Source: Candidatus Gastranaerophilales bacterium (lineage in GTDB: Bacteria > Cyanobacteriota > Vampirovibrionia > Gastranaerophilales > Gastranaerophilaceae). From it: a stretch of DNA of 64,000 nucleotides. Position numbers and translations under genes: made by a program. Shown one piece after another: positions 8,057 through 17,002 of this stretch (positions within the stretch are counted from its first letter, which is position 1; each line of letters begins with the position of its first letter). The notes beneath the pieces were generated by a model. That model saw only the letters and a list, made by a program, of their open reading frames with translations. It was not told where the DNA came from and searched no databases. Where the stretch lies: assembly GCA_017461425.1 (NCBI GenBank), contig JAFTXY010000013.1, positions 23,337 to 87,336 on the forward strand, given 5' to 3'.

Positions 8057-10945
8057 ATGGGAAACAACTTTGGCTCTAATAATGACTTAATAAATATGCT
8101 ACAGAGCACAGTAATGAATGACAGCTGGCTTAGCGAAATGTATGGCCAACAAAGAGCTGATCAACAAAGCGAATTAAAGAAAATTTTTACCGTTGTTTCT
8201 GGAAACAATATTAACGAATCTCAAAAAGATCAATTGATTAAAAGACGTGGGGAACTTCAAGAGCAAGTTGAACGTCTTGAAGCAAAAATGGCTGTTTTAG
8301 AAGAAGAATTAGCTAAAAACCAATCAAAAATTGACAAACTAGCAAACGAACTTACCAGTTTAATTGCTGGCGTTGGCGCTCAAACAGAACAAATGGAAAA
8401 AGACCATGAAAAATACGTCAAAGCTGCAATTAATGATGTATTTAGCATGTATAGACGCAATAAAATTGGAAAAGATGAAATAAGTTCTGAAATTTATATA
8501 AGAATTAAAGGTGCAAATTTAACTGGCAAATCTTCTAAAATTGAAGAAATGCTAAACAAAATTAGTGGAAAAAATTCTGAAATTCAAGGCCTTGTTAATG
8601 ATGCAAGCATTTGGCTTGATGAAAGAAACTTATTAGAAACAAGATATGGTATAACAAAATCTACATACGATTTATTAAATAGCAATATCCAAAATATTGG
8701 CGCATTAGAGAAAAAATACACAAATTCAGACTATAATGCAACAATTCCATTATATTCGCCAGAAAAGACTGCTACAATTTCTGAATTATTCCAGGATGAA
8801 AACTTAAATGTAGCTCCAACAAATAATTTACAACAAGAAGGCGCAACAAAGGGCACATTAGATTCAGTTCAAGAAAAATATGCACAATATTTTAATGTCG
8901 AAAAGACAGGCTCAGATGAATATTCTTCAAGCAACAAAGCAGTAGTTGCTTTAGGAAAAGCGCTCGATGAAGGTTTATTAACAGATTTAGCAAACACAAA
9001 TTTACCAACAAGTGCAATTCAAGAATTTTTATCGACAAACTTTAAAACCGCAGGACTCAAATTTAACGACAAAGGCAAATTTGTTATCCCAATTGGACAT
9101 GGGAACCAAGCTCAAAAAATCTACAAACAAGTTAATACTTTCTTTGAAGATAGACAAAACAATCCATTCTTGGGCGTACCAAATACTTGGGGTGATGCAG
9201 GTAATACAATTTCATCAAATAATCAATTGAAAGCATTGTCAGAAAACTATGGCGAAATTTTAAATAAATTAAAACCAAGTGTTTCATTTGACGAACAAGG
9301 TAATAAAACGGTAACTGGTTTTACATTCAAAGAAGCAATGTTTGCTTTATTTAACCCCGATACTGGTTTATTTAAAAATTGCGGCATAAAATATAATCCA
9401 GAAGAACAAAATGGAAAACCAAGCTACACAATTGAACGTGGCGGTGATGAAGAAACAGCAAATTTCTACAAAAATTTAAGCGACAAAATTTACACTATTT
9501 GGGGCGTAAGACCTGAACTTGGTGATGAATTTGAAACATATGATGTTGAAGATAACACAGTCCGTGTTGATCCATTAAGTTTTAATTATGATGGTGCTCA
9601 ATATACATTGGCTTTTGATAGAAATAAAGATGGTAAATTCAATGTTGGAAAAGATGAAAATGGCGAGTTTAACTCATCAGAATTCATTGGTGGCAAAGGC
9701 AACTGGCTAGAAGATTTAAAATCTTTAGATACAAATAATGACGGCAAAATCGAAGGCGACGAGCTTAAAGAATTAAAACTAATTAAGACAAATTTCAAAG
9801 ATAACGCAGAAACAAAATTCGATGGCGATTTCTTAAGAGAAGAAACAACAACTATTGGATACTCTATAACAAACGCAAAAGAATTTGGAATGCATACAAT
9901 TGTTTTAAGAGATGAAAACGATCCAACAAAAGGCATTGAAGCAACATCTGTTGTTAATAGCGATACAGGATTTAACGATATAAATGGTTCTGATATATAT
10001 AACGATTCCTTTAAATTAACGACTGATTTTGCAAATGGAGATGATGCATTAGTTGTCACAAGAAAAGATGACAGTAAAGAATACCTAAGTACAGTATTTG
10101 ATGGTGTTAAAGATGCAAAATATCAACTGGGTATGTCAGAAAATGAAGTAAATGAAATTATCGAAAAAGATTATGGCGAATATGATGAATTTGCAAACAA
10201 ATATGGAACCACATTTGATAATATTGCAATTCTTAAAAATGCAAACAGAGCAGGTGCGGAAGCAAGAAATCTATTCGATAAAGCATTAGATAGAATTGAT
10301 AGACATGAAAAAACTGAATTAGCGAAAGCTGGAAACAAAGCTGCATCATACACTTATGGCACTTCTTGGGAAACAGAAATGCAAGATAACGTCGTCAAAG
10401 AAGCAAGCAGACAAGGTGTTTCAATAAACATGGAGCAAGCAAAAGGTATGTACATTCTTGACAAATCTTTAAGCGCTCAAAAAATTGTTGAAAAATGCTT
10501 AGAACTACAAGCGGATACAGATGATATTGCAAACGAAAAAGCAATTGCACCAGAAGCTTGGAAAGTGCTAAATCAAGCGCTAAAATCAAATATCAAATTC
10601 CCAGAAGATATAAACATTTCTGATGAAATTTTAGGTTTACTAAAAAAAGGCGAACTAAAATCAACACAAGAAGTAGTCGATTATCTTAAAGAAAAATATG
10701 GCGAAAATGATGTCGCTGTAAATGTTTCAAATAATGAAATCGGTTTCAGCTCAGAAAGAGAAAAAGAAATCTACGAAGCATTTAACCAAGTATTTAACAA
10801 CGCAAATCTTCCAGATAGAGTCGTTGATGCACTAGTAGATTTATGTAGAGCGCAACGAAACAACATGCACACAATGATTAATACCAACAATGAAAGTATT
10901 GATGCTACAGAATTAGCTAATCGATTCTTACAAAAATACCTATAA
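8057..10945 (+). CDS. Large coiled-coil protein with EF-hand calcium motifs
   Basis: A 962-residue protein of unknown function. Residues ~55-120 form a heptad-rich coiled coil, residues ~500-580 hold at least two EF-hand-type loops: DRNKDGKFNVGKD near 520 and a canonical DTNNDGKIEGDE near 557 with acidic or Asn residues at loop positions 1, 3, 5 and Glu at 12. The remainder is Asn/Asp/Lys-rich with no recognised catalytic motif. There is no N-terminal hydrophobic signal peptide or transmembrane helix. Start ATG 8057 follows GGAA at about 10 nt; the TTG at 8003 in the same frame lacks any site. It is a single-gene unit between two terminators. A calcium-stabilised secreted or surface protein is an inference only. 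Confidence 0.75.
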   Translation: MGNNFGSNNDLINMLQSTVMNDSWLSEMYGQQRADQQSELKKIFTVVSGNNINESQKDQLIKRRGELQEQVERLEAKMAVLEEELAKNQSKIDKLANELTSLIAGVGAQTEQMEKDHEKYVKAAINDVFSMYRRNKIGKDEISSEIYIRIKGANLTGKSSKIEEMLNKISGKNSEIQGLVNDASIWLDERNLLETRYGITKSTYDLLNSNIQNIGALEKKYTNSDYNATIPLYSPEKTATISELFQDENLNVAPTNNLQQEGATKGTLDSVQEKYAQYFNVEKTGSDEYSSSNKAVVALGKALDEGLLTDLANTNLPTSAIQEFLSTNFKTAGLKFNDKGKFVIPIGHGNQAQKIYKQVNTFFEDRQNNPFLGVPNTWGDAGNTISSNNQLKALSENYGEILNKLKPSVSFDEQGNKTVTGFTFKEAMFALFNPDTGLFKNCGIKYNPEEQNGKPSYTIERGGDEETANFYKNLSDKIYTIWGVRPELGDEFETYDVEDNTVRVDPLSFNYDGAQYTLAFDRNKDGKFNVGKDENGEFNSSEFIGGKGNWLEDLKSLDTNNDGKIEGDELKELKLIKTNFKDNAETKFDGDFLREETTTIGYSITNAKEFGMHTIVLRDENDPTKGIEATSVVNSDTGFNDINGSDIYNDSFKLTTDFANGDDALVVTRKDDSKEYLSTVFDGVKDAKYQLGMSENEVNEIIEKDYGEYDEFANKYGTTFDNIAILKNANRAGAEARNLFDKALDRIDRHEKTELAKAGNKAASYTYGTSWETEMQDNVVKEASRQGVSINMEQAKGMYILDKSLSAQKIVEKCLELQADTDDIANEKAIAPEAWKVLNQALKSNIKFPEDINISDEILGLLKKGELKSTQEVVDYLKEKYGENDVAVNVSNNEIGFSSEREKEIYEAFNQVFNNANLPDRVVDALVDLCRAQRNNMHTMINTNNESIDATELANRFLQKYL

Positions 10946-10966
10946 GAAATTTATTGTTACACACAG

Positions 10967-10992
10967 GAGCCTATTTATTAATAGGCTCTTTT
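10967..10992. terminator. Bidirectional terminator between EF-hand gene and bioB
   Basis: GAGCCTAT-TTATTA-ATAGGCTC is a perfect 8-bp stem with a T run on the plus side; the bioB stop codon lies inside the left arm. Confidence 0.75.
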
Positions 10993-11897
10993 AATGTTTT
11001 GTTTGCTAATCTAACCATTTCTTTATCATTATCAGCACTAAACCCTGTTGTTGTTAAATAATTTCCAACAATAGCGCTATCTACGCAATTATTTATTAAT
11101 AATTGGATATTTTTTTCAGATAATCTTGCTTTTTTGCCCCCAGCAAGACGTATAGAAGATTCTGGATTAGCAATTTTAAATACCGCAATTGTTCTTATAA
11201 TATTCTCTTCGTCAATTTTATCAAAATAATTTTCAAAAGGTGTGCCTTTGATTGGCATTAAAAGATTGACAGGAATACTATCTGGTTTAATTTGAGCTAA
11301 TTCCATAGCCATTTCAATTCTTTGTTCAATAGATTCGCCCATTCCAATAATTACACCACAACAAAGTTCTATTCCCGCTTTTTTAATATTATTACAAGTA
11401 TCAATTCTATCCTGATAAGTATGGGTTGTGCATATTTCACTATGATAGCTTTCACAAGTATTTATATTATGATGGAAACGATTCAAGCCAGCTTCTTTTA
11501 GTTTTTGAGCTTGCTCGAAAGAACAAATTCCAATACTAGCGCATGATTTTAAGCCAAGAGCATTTATTTCTTTAATCATTTTCAATAATTCATCAAAATC
11601 TTTGGCTTCATCAGGAGTTTTCCCTGAGGTAACAATAGCAAAGTTTATAGCACCATTTTCTTTTGATTCTACAGCAGTTTTTTTAACCTCTTCAACAGAC
11701 ACCAAAGGATGGGTATAAATTTCAGTATTATAATGAGTTGATTGGGCACAATATTTGCAATTTTGTGAACATTTGCCTGTTCTTGCAGATATCAAAGAAC
11801 AAAATTCAAATTCTTCAAATGTATATTTTTTAGCTTCTTTCAATAATTCTTCTAATGGCAAGTTGTATAATTTTAATAACTCTTCTTTTGTTTTCAT
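10971..11897 (-). CDS. bioB: Biotin synthase
   Basis: Radical SAM enzyme inserting sulfur into dethiobiotin, the last step of biotin synthesis. Near residue 50 it has the CSQNCKYCAQS cluster motif (CxxxCxxC plus the AQS that is diagnostic for BioB), and the chain of 308 residues matches the family once the start is placed at ATG 11897, which has GAGGG upstream. A longer frame back to 12020 overlaps bioD and has no ribosome site. Later motifs NHNTCESYH-like (HHNINTCESYH) and GVIIGMGE are also typical. It is transcribed divergently from bioD with only 28 bp between start codons. Confidence 0.97.
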   Translation of the reverse strand: MKTKEELLKLYNLPLEELLKEAKKYTFEEFEFCSLISARTGKCSQNCKYCAQSTHYNTEIYTHPLVSVEEVKKTAVESKENGAINFAIVTSGKTPDEAKDFDELLKMIKEINALGLKSCASIGICSFEQAQKLKEAGLNRFHHNINTCESYHSEICTTHTYQDRIDTCNNIKKAGIELCCGVIIGMGESIEQRIEMAMELAQIKPDSIPVNLLMPIKGTPFENYFDKIDEENIIRTIAVFKIANPESSIRLAGGKKARLSEKNIQLLINNCVDSAIVGNYLTTTGFSADNDKEMVRLANKTLKEPINK

Positions 11898-11923
11898 TTT
11901 AATTCCCTCGTTGTACAATTTTA
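11891..11923. promoter_or_regulatory. Overlapping divergent bioB/bioD promoters
   Basis: For bioD: TTTTCA (11891-11896), 17-nt spacer, TACAAT (11914-11919), then 6 nt to the ATG, predicting a leaderless bioD mRNA; the proposed -35 lies inside the bioB start. For bioB, on the other strand, TAAAAT (11918-11923) overlaps the bioD -10. The short palindrome TTGTACAA (11911-11918) sits at the overlap and could be bound by a regulator such as BirA, but nothing shows that. Confidence 0.5.
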
Positions 11924-11925
11924 GC

Positions 11926-12597
11926 ATGAACAATTCTTTATTTATAACAGGATGTGATACTGATATCGGAAAAACCTTTGTTTCCATTGGTTTATGTCTT
12001 GCATTAGAAAAAGAAAACAAAAATGTTGGATACTTTAAACCATTTCAATCAGGAGCAATTGAAAAAGACGATAAACTTTTAGCTCCAGATATCGAAGAAT
12101 TAAAAAAATATTCATCAAGCATAAAAACTAAATATTCTTATCTTTTAAAAGGTGAGGTTTCGCCATATTTGGCAAGTAATATCAATAATATCAAAATTGA
12201 TATATCAAAAATTAAAAATGACCTAGAAACATTCAAATCCCAAAATGATTTTACAATCATAGAAGGTGCTGGCGGATTATATTGTCCGGCTTTCAAAGGA
12301 ATGCTTTTTTGCGACATAATAAAAAGTTTGGAACAAGAAATTATAATTGTTACAACCCCAAATTTAGGAAGAATTAACCATACTTTAATGACAATTGATT
12401 GTGCTAAAAAAAACAATATCAAAATAAAAGGTTTAATTATAAACAAAATGCCTTTTGAAAAAACTTTATCTCAAGAAAATTTCATTAAAGAACTAACTGA
12501 TTTTTGTGATGAAAAAATTTTAGGCATTATACCTGACATTAAAAATCCAACAAAAAAAGATATGCAAGAAATTTTTTCTTTTGCATCTAATCTATAA
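11926..12597 (+). CDS. bioD: Dethiobiotin synthetase
   Basis: ATP-dependent carboxylase that closes the ureido ring of diaminopelargonate to give dethiobiotin. The P-loop ITGCDTDIGKTF begins near residue 6 (usual GTDTDIGKT, here Cys for Thr), followed by GYFKPFQSG and EGAGGLYCP, all standard for BioD. 223 residues is the normal size. No Shine-Dalgarno sequence precedes ATG 11926; a TACAAT box 6 nt upstream suggests a leaderless message. Its 3' end overlaps the end of bioC on the opposite strand by 11 bp. Confidence 0.95.
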   Translation: MNNSLFITGCDTDIGKTFVSIGLCLALEKENKNVGYFKPFQSGAIEKDDKLLAPDIEELKKYSSSIKTKYSYLLKGEVSPYLASNINNIKIDISKIKNDLETFKSQNDFTIIEGAGGLYCPAFKGMLFCDIIKSLEQEIIIVTTPNLGRINHTLMTIDCAKKNNIKIKGLIINKMPFEKTLSQENFIKELTDFCDEKILGIIPDIKNPTKKDMQEIFSFASNL

Positions 12598-13288
12598 TAT
12601 ATATGGGCTTATAGGTTAATTTATTCTTGTATTTTTCATCTAAAATTTTAATTCCTGTTTTAATTTCTTTAATATCAAAATTATCAGAAATTGCATTGAC
12701 TCCAGTTAATTTTATATGTCTTAAAAGTTCATTTGGACTATTAAATTGCAAGGTATGAATTTCTTGTATAATTTTTGCATTAGCAGAAAAAATCTTTTCT
12801 ATTTCTTCGATTGTCTTATATTCAAGGCTTACATTGAACGCATCTCTAATTTCATAAAAATTGTCTGTAGCGAAAATTGTAATAGCAATTTTTCCATCAT
12901 TTGTTAAATAAGATTTTAATCTTTTAATTGTGTTTTCAAATTCGCAACACCATTGCAAACTTGCATTTGCAATAATTAAATCAAATTTTTGATTAGATGA
13001 AAATTTTTCAACATCAGTTTTTAAAAAAGAAATTTTAGGGCTTAAATTTTTAATTTTATCAAAACTATCAACTATATCTATTGCTAAATAATTATCAAAA
13101 TCAAATTTTTCGACTATTTTTCTAGTTAATAAACCAGAATAAGAACCTATTTCTAAAATATTAGTATACTTCTTATTTTCAAGCAACAAAACCAGTTTTT
13201 CTGCCATTAATTCTTGAATTATTGCATTTTCATCATAAAAATTTATACTATTTTTAAATTTCTTTTCAACCAAATTTTTGTCAATCAC
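12587..13288 (-). CDS. bioC: Malonyl-ACP O-methyltransferase
   Basis: SAM-dependent methyltransferase that methylates malonyl-ACP so that fatty acid synthesis can build pimeloyl-ACP methyl ester. Motif I is ILEIGSYSGLLT, followed by LAIDIVD, the region LIIANASLQWC (post-motif II, with the QWC/QW typical of BioC) and later DGKIAIT. The start is placed at GTG 13288, which overlaps the bioG stop as GTGA and has GGAG 9 nt upstream; a TTG at 13303 is the alternative. The N-terminal IDKNLVEKKFKNSINFYDENA pattern matches BioC proteins. Part of the bioF-bioG-bioC operon. Confidence 0.88.
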   Translation of the reverse strand: MIDKNLVEKKFKNSINFYDENAIIQELMAEKLVLLLENKKYTNILEIGSYSGLLTRKIVEKFDFDNYLAIDIVDSFDKIKNLSPKISFLKTDVEKFSSNQKFDLIIANASLQWCCEFENTIKRLKSYLTNDGKIAITIFATDNFYEIRDAFNVSLEYKTIEEIEKIFSANAKIIQEIHTLQFNSPNELLRHIKLTGVNAISDNFDIKEIKTGIKILDEKYKNKLTYKPIYIID

Positions 13289-13923
13289 AACAATTCGCTC
13301 CAAGCAGAATATTCTTCAAAAGGACAATGAGTTGCATTAATTTCTTTTATTAATGCCTTGTTTTGCCAAAAATTTAATTGATTTTTGTATGGAACAATTT
13401 TATCATTTTTAGAAATTATAGCTGTATCAAACCCTAATTCATCTTTTAAAACAATTTTTTGAATAGAGATTAATTCATCTTTCAATTCAGGCAATTCTCT
13501 TGTTATAGTTATGTTTGGATTTAATTTTCCATTATCAAACATATTTTTAATAAACTTATCTCTTGACTCTTCATTTAAATATTTTGTTGTAATATTGTAT
13601 ATTTTTTTAGGGATTCCAAAATCATCATCAATTATTTTTGTTGTGCCATTTATGGCAATTTTTTTGTCAAAAGAATTAAAAACATTCTTAAATAAAGAAA
13701 CAACATAAACCCCCATAGACCAAGAAATTAGATATTTTTTCTCATATTTATCAAATTCAAATTCTTTAAAATTAAATTCCAAGTTTTTATAATCAAACAA
13801 AATTAAAACATTAAAATCATTATATTTTAGATGTTTAACTGGAGTTTCATTCATACCCCAGCCATTTAAAAAAACAATCAGTTTATTATTTTCTTTTGTT
13901 TTATTTAACCAAAAATATTGCAT
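13285..13923 (-). CDS. bioG: Pimeloyl-ACP methyl ester esterase, BioG type
   Basis: Hydrolyses the methyl ester made by BioC, releasing pimeloyl-ACP for BioF. This 212-residue protein looks like BioG (DUF452) rather than BioH: an early FLNGWGMN segment, the nucleophile elbow SWSMGVY near residue 70, and a C-terminal HCPFEEY with the likely catalytic His. GAGGAAAT precedes ATG 13923. It overlaps bioF by 19 bp upstream and bioC by 4 bp downstream, consistent with translational coupling. Confidence 0.85.
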   Translation of the reverse strand: MQYFWLNKTKENNKLIVFLNGWGMNETPVKHLKYNDFNVLILFDYKNLEFNFKEFEFDKYEKKYLISWSMGVYVVSLFKNVFNSFDKKIAINGTTKIIDDDFGIPKKIYNITTKYLNEESRDKFIKNMFDNGKLNPNITITRELPELKDELISIQKIVLKDELGFDTAIISKNDKIVPYKNQLNFWQNKALIKEINATHCPFEEYSAWSELL

Positions 13924-15032
13924 ATTTCCTCATATTTTATATCAGCAGTTAAAGAAATTCTAAGTCTTGATGTACCTTGTGGCACTGTTGGAGGGTTTAT
14001 TGGCAAAACATAAAATCCATTATTTTGCAGTTCTTGCGCTTTGCTTGATGTTAATTTAGCATCGTTTAAAATCATTGGAATAATTTGCGAGGAACTTATT
14101 GTTGGATATCTTAAATGAACTTTATTAAATAAATCATTCAACTTTTCTTTTTGTGATTTTAAAAATTTATACTTTTCATCAAATAAAAAATTACTCCACA
14201 TAACATTTACAGGCGCAATGGCAGTTGAAAATATAAAACTTGATGCTTTATTTATTAAATAATCAATTATTATTTTATTTGCAACACAAATAGCTCCAGA
14301 TGATGCTAAAGCTTTTCCTAATGTAATTGTTATTATATCAACTTCAGATAATAAATTTTCTTCTTCTGAAACTCCACATAAATTTTCACCAAAAACACCG
14401 AACGCATGTGCTTCATCAATCATCAATAGGCAATTATATTTTTTCTTCAATTCGACCAGCTTTTTAATATCGGCTATATCTCCATCCATCGAAAAAACAG
14501 ATTCAGAAATAATAATCGCATTATTGAATTCGTTTCTTTTTTCTTTTAATAATTTTTCTAAATTTTCATAATCATTGTGCTTATAGCGAAAATGTTGTGC
14601 CAAAGATAGTTTCAATCCAGAAACGATGCTTGCATGATTTAATTTATCTGAAAATATACAATCATTTTTTTGCAATAAAGCACTTATAATTCCTTGATTG
14701 CACTGATATCCTGTATTAAATATCAGCGCAGAATCTTTTTTAAAAAGATTAGCAAATTTTTGTTCCAATTTGTTATACACACAAGATGTTCCCGTTAATA
14801 AGCGTGCAGAAGCGGATGAAAACAAAAATTCTGGATTATTTTTATATCTATCGATAAATTCCAATTTCAAATCTTTATTTGTGCTTATATTTAAATAATC
14901 ATTAGATGATAAATTAAGCATCTTTTTACCATTAACTATAATAAATTTTTCTTCTTTATAATCAATATCTTTGATGCTTCTAAAACATGAATTTAATTTT
15001 AATTCATCCAATTTTTTTTCAAAATTTTGCAT
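13905..15032 (-). CDS. bioF: 8-amino-7-oxononanoate synthase
   Basis: PLP enzyme condensing pimeloyl-ACP (or CoA) with L-alanine. Visible motifs include NTGYQCNQG, DKLNHASIV (DxxNHAS), DEAHAFGVFG (PLP-contact Asp) and TLGKALASSGA with the Schiff-base Lys, then the C-terminal PPTVPQGTSRLRIS. ATG 15032 is chosen over the frame start at 15062, because 15062 lies inside a terminator hairpin; this gives 375 residues, close to family length. No ribosome site is seen; TATTAT lies 6 nt before the ATG (15039-15044). First gene of bioF-bioG-bioC. Confidence 0.95.
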   Translation of the reverse strand: MQNFEKKLDELKLNSCFRSIKDIDYKEEKFIIVNGKKMLNLSSNDYLNISTNKDLKLEFIDRYKNNPEFLFSSASARLLTGTSCVYNKLEQKFANLFKKDSALIFNTGYQCNQGIISALLQKNDCIFSDKLNHASIVSGLKLSLAQHFRYKHNDYENLEKLLKEKRNEFNNAIIISESVFSMDGDIADIKKLVELKKKYNCLLMIDEAHAFGVFGENLCGVSEEENLLSEVDIITITLGKALASSGAICVANKIIIDYLINKASSFIFSTAIAPVNVMWSNFLFDEKYKFLKSQKEKLNDLFNKVHLRYPTISSSQIIPMILNDAKLTSSKAQELQNNGFYVLPINPPTVPQGTSRLRISLTADIKYEEICNIFG

Positions 15033-15048
15033 AGAAAAATAATAGCAC

Positions 15049-15074
15049 AAAAGCTCTGCCATAGCAGAGCTTTT
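15049..15074 (-). terminator. Terminator hairpin upstream of bioF
   Basis: AAAAGCTCTGC-CATA-GCAGAGCTTTT is a perfect 11-bp inverted repeat 20 nt past the stop of the upstream minus-strand membrane gene. Confidence 0.7.
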
Positions 15075-15094
15075 AGTTTAGATAAATTATTAAA

Positions 15095-15562
15095 TTAAGC
15101 CATAATGCTGTATTTAATTAAATTTGTAATTCCATATATCATAGCTACAAAATAAACGCAAGCAATAGCTAAAGTTAAAACTTTTTGAAAATCTCCAAAA
15201 ATAATTAATTTGCTATTTTTCTTTAATTCTTTATAGCTTAAATATTCTTTTTGATATGGTTGTTCTGGAAGTTTTGTTTCAAGATATTCCAAAACTTTTG
15301 CATATTTAACTTTTATCAAAATTTGATAAGAATCAATATTCATCCACCACAACAAAGAAACAGCTACACCCACAAAGCTAAGAATTACAACAGGCATATC
15401 TTGTGGAAATAATGTACTTAAAATATAAATTGTTAATAAAGTTATAATGTTTAAAACTAAATAAAATCTATTTGTAGAAAATTGCCTATCAATAAATTTT
15501 TCTTTTGCATCAGAATAAATTCTATATTGTTCTAATATTAAATATTTTTCATCTTTATCCAT
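15095..15562 (-). CDS. Small membrane protein, RipA-like
   Basis: A 155-residue protein of unknown role. An N-terminal amphipathic segment (KYLILEQYRIYSDAKEKF) is followed by two hydrophobic helices (about residues 35-75), a cytoplasmic stretch containing YAKVLEYLETKLPEQPY and a third hydrophobic segment near the C terminus (about 128-150). This order and the ...VLEYLE..LP...Y wording resemble RipA-family membrane proteins, a weak assignment from memory. The start is ATG 15562, with AAGGAG 9 nt upstream; the longer frame to 15595 has no site. Apparently a single-gene transcript. Confidence 0.7.
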   Translation of the reverse strand: MDKDEKYLILEQYRIYSDAKEKFIDRQFSTNRFYLVLNIITLLTIYILSTLFPQDMPVVILSFVGVAVSLLWWMNIDSYQILIKVKYAKVLEYLETKLPEQPYQKEYLSYKELKKNSKLIIFGDFQKVLTLAIACVYFVAMIYGITNLIKYSIMA

Positions 15563-15640
15563 TGAATTACACTCCTTTTCAACTAAGTCTAGCATAATTT
15601 CAAGATAAGCATTTAATATAAAAGTATGATTTTACTGGGA

Positions 15641-15662
15641 AAAAAAATGGGGTACATACCCC
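15641..15662 (-). terminator. Terminator, minus strand, after the M16 operon
   Basis: On the minus strand GGGGT-ATGT-ACCCC is followed by ATTTTTTTT. The stem is short but GC-rich within very AT-rich DNA. Confidence 0.55.
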
Positions 15663-15680
15663 AATTCGCATACTAGCCGA

Positions 15681-15751
15681 AGCATTAACAACACAATAAT
15701 AATACCTTTAATAAATAAAAAAGAAAAGGTATTATTAAGAAATGTAATGCT
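15681..15751. repeat. Long interrupted inverted repeat 3' of the M16 genes
   Basis: AGCATTA (15681-15687) pairs with TAATGCT (15745-15751), and AATAATACCTTT (15698-15709) pairs with AAAGGTATTATT (15725-15736), nested around a 15-nt A-rich loop. It lies in the 113 bp between the M16 stop codon and the terminator, so it would be the 3' UTR of that operon or a small structured RNA. Confidence 0.6.
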
Positions 15752-15775
15752 TTTAGATGAGTCTATATAAGGATT

Positions 15776-17002
15776 TTAAAATTTATATTCATCAGGAGCC
15801 AATATTGTTACTAATTTTGGCATCGATAACAATCTTTTTGCCATATCGGAAACATCTTGAGCAGTAACATTATTTACATCATCTAAAAATAATTCATTAT
15901 ATTGCAAGCCCAAACCCATCATATAATTGTATCCGTTTACAGCCCCAATTTGAGAATTATTTTGAGTAAAATATTTTAATCTGCCAGAAATGTTTTCCTT
16001 AGCACCCTTTAATTCATCATCTGTTACAAGATTATCTGCCAATTTTTGTAATTCATCTTTAAAACCATCTAATGATTTTTGAATATTATTTGGTGCAGTG
16101 CCAATATACATATTAAAAATTGCGCTATGAAGCATTGTGTCATATTGGCTTCTAACAGTATATGCAAGCCCTTGTTTATCTCTAAGATTTACAAAAAGTC
16201 TTGATGAAAGTCCGCTTGAACCTAAAATATTATTCATTACAGCATATTTAGCACACAAAGGACTATTGAATGAATCAATTAACCAACCTTGTATAATTTG
16301 TGCTTGAGATGCATCGTTTTTAGATATCCAAATAGTTTCATCTTGTTGAATTTCATTTTTAAAAACATCTTGAATTTCATTTTCAGAAATTTTTGATTCC
16401 ATAAAAGGAAATTCATTAGCAAAAAAATCAATCAAATCTTGTTCGTTATTATAATCACCAACAACTACAATTGATTTTTCTGCTTCTAGCATTTGTTTGT
16501 GCGCAAAAATTATGTCTTCTTTTGCTATATTATCGATATCTTCTAAAATCTTTGTATGACAAGAAGAATAAGGATGTTCTTTGAAAATATTTCTAACAAA
16601 AGTATCTGTTAATTTCATTTTAGGATTATCTAAATCAGAAACAATTTCACCTTTTATTTTAAATACTTCCTTTTCGAAATCATCAAAAGTAGAATTTATT
16701 ATTAAATCTTTCACAAGCTCCATTGCATGTTTAAAATCTTCATTTAAAAATATTAACGAAATCTTAATATAATCTTGTTTTGCTTTTACAGAAATATCTA
16801 TACACTCATTTTCAAATTCATTAGCAAGTTCTAATGCTGAATATTTTTTAGTACCTTGAAGTAATAATCTTGCCAATATTGAATTTACGCCATTATATTT
16901 TTCTTTTTTGCTAACTTTAAAGAAAAAACTAACGCTATATCTTGGTGTTGAAGGAGATTTATGTAATAAGATATTTATTCCGTTTTTATTATAATGCTGC
17001 AT
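15776..17002 (-). CDS. M16 peptidase homologue lacking the zinc motif
   Basis: Insulinase-superfamily protein of 408 residues. Where active members have HxxEH, this one reads ILARLLLQGT with no His or Glu, so it is predicted to be the non-catalytic partner. The later GLSSRLFVNLRDKQGLAYTV segment is the conserved R/Y-containing substrate-clamp motif of the C-terminal M16 domain and is intact. AAGGAG precedes ATG 17002. It overlaps the active M16 gene upstream by 14 bp, which fits an obligate heterodimer like mitochondrial processing peptidase or two-subunit bacterial M16 enzymes. Location probably cytoplasmic; no signal peptide. Confidence 0.88.
   Translation of the reverse strand: MQHYNKNGINILLHKSPSTPRYSVSFFFKVSKKEKYNGVNSILARLLLQGTKKYSALELANEFENECIDISVKAKQDYIKISLIFLNEDFKHAMELVKDLIINSTFDDFEKEVFKIKGEIVSDLDNPKMKLTDTFVRNIFKEHPYSSCHTKILEDIDNIAKEDIIFAHKQMLEAEKSIVVVGDYNNEQDLIDFFANEFPFMESKISENEIQDVFKNEIQQDETIWISKNDASQAQIIQGWLIDSFNSPLCAKYAVMNNILGSSGLSSRLFVNLRDKQGLAYTVRSQYDTMLHSAIFNMYIGTAPNNIQKSLDGFKDELQKLADNLVTDDELKGAKENISGRLKYFTQNNSQIGAVNGYNYMMGLGLQYNELFLDDVNNVTAQDVSDMAKRLLSMPKLVTILAPDEYKF

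Noticed and set aside
9598..10059. 153-codon minus-strand frame inside the EF-hand gene
   Set aside because: Shadow of the Asp/Lys-rich coding strand; Ser/Leu/Phe-rich with no start signal.
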